Shown piece by piece: positions 6,161 through 7,878 of a DNA stretch of 7,878 bases (position 1 is its first letter; every line of letters starts with the position of its first letter). The notes beneath the pieces were generated by a model. That model was not told the origin of the DNA, ran no database searches, and worked only from the letters and a program-made list of their open reading frames with translations. The stretch is from the NCBI GenBank assembly GCA_031384695.1, contig JANNAV010000343.1:1-7878 (forward strand), written 5' to 3'. A program made the translations under genes and the position numbers. Source of the stretch: JANNAV01 sp031384695. Its GTDB lineage: Bacteria; Pseudomonadota; Alphaproteobacteria; Rhodobacterales; Rhodobacteraceae.

Positions 6161-7792
6161 ATGACCGCAGCTTCTTCGCCCCAATTCACCCTTCGCCGCC
6201 GATCGTTTCTGACGGGCGGGTCAGCAATGGCGCTGGCCGCCGCAGCTTGGCCCAAAGTCATGATGGCGGCCTCGGTTGATATGGGCGGGCGTGACCCGAA
6301 GACATTGGTGGTGCTGGTGGATGCCACAGTCGGCAACCTTGACCCCGCAACCAACGTGGAATGGGCTTACGGCCTGCGCCCCGTTTACGAAACCCTGACT
6401 GTTCTGGACGGCACCGAAACGCTGAAAGCCTCACCTTCGCTGGCGACCAAGTGGGAAAGCACTGCCGACGCGTCCAGCTGGACCTTTACGCTTGCCGCAG
6501 GTGCGATGTTTCATGACGGCACCGTCTGCGACGCCGAGGCAGTCAAGAAAGCCATCACGCGGTTGCTGACGCTGCCGTCAGGTCAGGGCTATACGTGGCA
6601 GATCACGGACCCGGCCACCCAGATCGTCGTCGTCGATCCTGCAACCATCCGTTTTGAACTTGGATCACCGCATCCGTTCTTTGACCTGCAGGTTTCCTCG
6701 CAATATGGCTTCTGGATCGCCAGCCCGACGGCCGCCGAAGCCAACTCCAAAGGCCCCGACGACATGGGATCGGAATACCTGCAATCCAATCCGGTCGGCA
6801 CCGGCCCCTACAAGCTTGAGGGGATGGAGCCGGGCCAGTCCGCCACCTTCGTCAAGAACGATGCCTGGCGCGGCGGCTGGGACAAACCCCACTTTGACCG
6901 CGTGATCACCCGAACCTTGCCGCTGTCTGCCACCCGACGCACCCTGCTGGAATCCGGCGAGGCGGACATCACCCTGACGCTGGAGCCTGAAGATATCGTC
7001 GCCCTGAAGGCTGATGACCGGTTTGTGCTGACCGACGATCCGACCTTTGTGGTGGAATTCGTGTCTTTTGCCACAGACGGAGTCCTGGCCGATCCCCGCG
7101 CGCGGCAAGCGATCTGCCACGCCTTTGATCATGACGGCTATATCCGCGATGTGACGCTGGGCACCGCAGACAAGCCGACCTCCGTTTTCCCGTCCTTGAT
7201 GCAAGGCATGGACACCACATCACGGCTGCTGCCCTTTGACCCGGACAAAGCGCGCGCTTTGCTGGCCGAGGCGGGAATTGCCGAAGGAACCGACCTGACG
7301 ATGGCCTATTACGTAGGCTTTGGCGATATCGAGGGGCAGATGCTGCAAGCCTGGCTCGCTGACATTGGCTTGACCCTGAATTTGCAGGAAATGTCCTTCC
7401 TGGCCTTCCTTGATGCCTTCTTTGGCGATGCAGATGCCACTGAGCGGCCGGATATGTTCTATTTCAGCTGGTGGCCCAACGTGAACCACCCCTACAGCTA
7501 TGCCGCCAGCCTGTTCAGCGGCAATTCAACCTCGGCCGACGGCAACTCCGGCCGCTACAACAACGCCGAGGCGACTGGGCTGATCGACGGTTTGAACAAT
7601 CAACTGATGGATGCGGCCAATGTGGCCAAGTTCCTGCGGCTGGCTGACATCCTCACCACCGAAGATCCGGCCTGGCTGCCCATTCAGCAAAGCCGCACTG
7701 CCTTTGTCACGCGCAGCGATATCGTGGGGCTGGTCAACAACCCGATCTATGTCTCGACGCTGGATATGTACGCCCTGTCACGCAGCGCCTGA
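6161..7792 (+). CDS. ABC transporter substrate-binding protein, family 5 (peptide/nickel type), Tat-exported
   Basis: A 543-residue periplasmic receptor that would capture the substrate and deliver it to the permease encoded directly after it. The N-terminus carries a twin-arginine signal: RRRSFLTGG (12-20) fits the RRxFL core, followed by a hydrophobic Ala-rich stretch and probable cleavage near residues 36-38. Family 5 landmarks are LVVLVDATVGNLDPA (49-63), the VYETLTVLDG region (75-84), WTFTLAAGAMFHDG (107-120) and PVGTGPYKLE (211-220). The length is typical. The start at 6161 places the signal correctly and has GGGA upstream; a longer in-frame start at 6008 would run through the divergent control region and into the OppD gene start. 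Family 5 proteins bind peptides, nickel, opines, sugars and other ligands, so the substrate is open; the neighbourhood suggests a nitrogenous compound (inference). Confidence 0.95.
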   Translation: MTAASSPQFTLRRRSFLTGGSAMALAAAAWPKVMMAASVDMGGRDPKTLVVLVDATVGNLDPATNVEWAYGLRPVYETLTVLDGTETLKASPSLATKWESTADASSWTFTLAAGAMFHDGTVCDAEAVKKAITRLLTLPSGQGYTWQITDPATQIVVVDPATIRFELGSPHPFFDLQVSSQYGFWIASPTAAEANSKGPDDMGSEYLQSNPVGTGPYKLEGMEPGQSATFVKNDAWRGGWDKPHFDRVITRTLPLSATRRTLLESGEADITLTLEPEDIVALKADDRFVLTDDPTFVVEFVSFATDGVLADPRARQAICHAFDHDGYIRDVTLGTADKPTSVFPSLMQGMDTTSRLLPFDPDKARALLAEAGIAEGTDLTMAYYVGFGDIEGQMLQAWLADIGLTLNLQEMSFLAFLDAFFGDADATERPDMFYFSWWPNVNHPYSYAASLFSGNSTSADGNSGRYNNAEATGLIDGLNNQLMDAANVAKFLRLADILTTEDPAWLPIQQSRTAFVTRSDIVGLVNNPIYVSTLDMYALSRSA

Positions 7793-7800
7793 GGTCAAGG

Positions 7801-7878
7801 GTGCTGCGCTTCCTTCTTCGTCGCTTGGTGGGCACCGGTCTGCTGCTGGTGGGCGTCATCCTGATGACGTTCTCGCTG
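7801..7878 (+). CDS. ABC transporter permease, DppB/OppB-like (N-terminal fragment, runs off window)
   Basis: The last 26 codons start with GTG at 7801 and read (M)LRFLLRRLVG then TGLLLVGVILMTFSL. A short basic LRRL segment followed by a hydrophobic membrane helix is the characteristic opening of DppB/OppB-type permeases. GAGGT (7791-7795), which begins inside the TGA stop of the binding-protein gene, lies five bases before the GTG and supports this start. The spacing of eight bases shows it is co-transcribed with the binding protein. The rest of this permease, and probably a DppC-type partner, would lie beyond the window. Confidence 0.88.
   Translation, partial: MLRFLLRRLVGTGLLLVGVILMTFSL

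Overview
The window reads as a high-GC alphaproteobacterial chromosome segment, most likely Rhodobacterales or a close relative. That placement rests on overall GC and codon style, the GcvA-like LysR regulator and the form of the transporter genes; it is an impression from the sequence, not a search result. It is almost completely coding. No RNA genes, insertion sequences, CRISPR arrays or long repeats were seen, and the longest non-coding stretches are about 133 and 146 bases.

Layout, left to right. A LysR-type regulator (1..346, minus, C-terminus cut by the window edge) diverges from an agmatine deiminase-family gene (480..1493, plus). One base after the deiminase stop begins a LuxR-type HTH regulator (1495..2301, plus), so these two form a small operon. 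They converge on a minus-strand operon transcribed from about 6014 down to 2340: an OppD/DppD-type ABC ATPase interrupted by an in-frame TAA, an OppF/DppF-type ATPase joined to it by an ATGA overlap, and an exported YtcJ-like amidohydrolase 22 bases further on. A 146-bp divergent region separates this operon from a plus-strand operon holding a Tat-exported family 5 solute-binding protein (6161..7792) and, 8 bases later, the first 26 codons of a DppB-type permease (GTG start at 7801).

Working together (inference): the binding protein, permease(s) and two ATPases would form one peptide/amine-type importer, with its genes split into two divergent operons. The exported amidohydrolase, in the ATPase operon, would release or trim a substrate outside the cytoplasmic membrane. 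The deiminase would act on a guanidino compound such as agmatine in the cytoplasm. The LysR and LuxR proteins are the likely local regulators. No N-carbamoylputrescine amidase, the usual next step after agmatine deiminase, is visible.

The most striking observation is the OppD ochre codon. It replaces the Tyr of the conserved HPYT segment, the full downstream frame is preserved, and the matching DNA in the neighbouring OppF gene differs by one base. Second is a CCCCCTTAGGGGG palindrome inside a wider inverted repeat in the divergent transporter promoter region, a good operator candidate.
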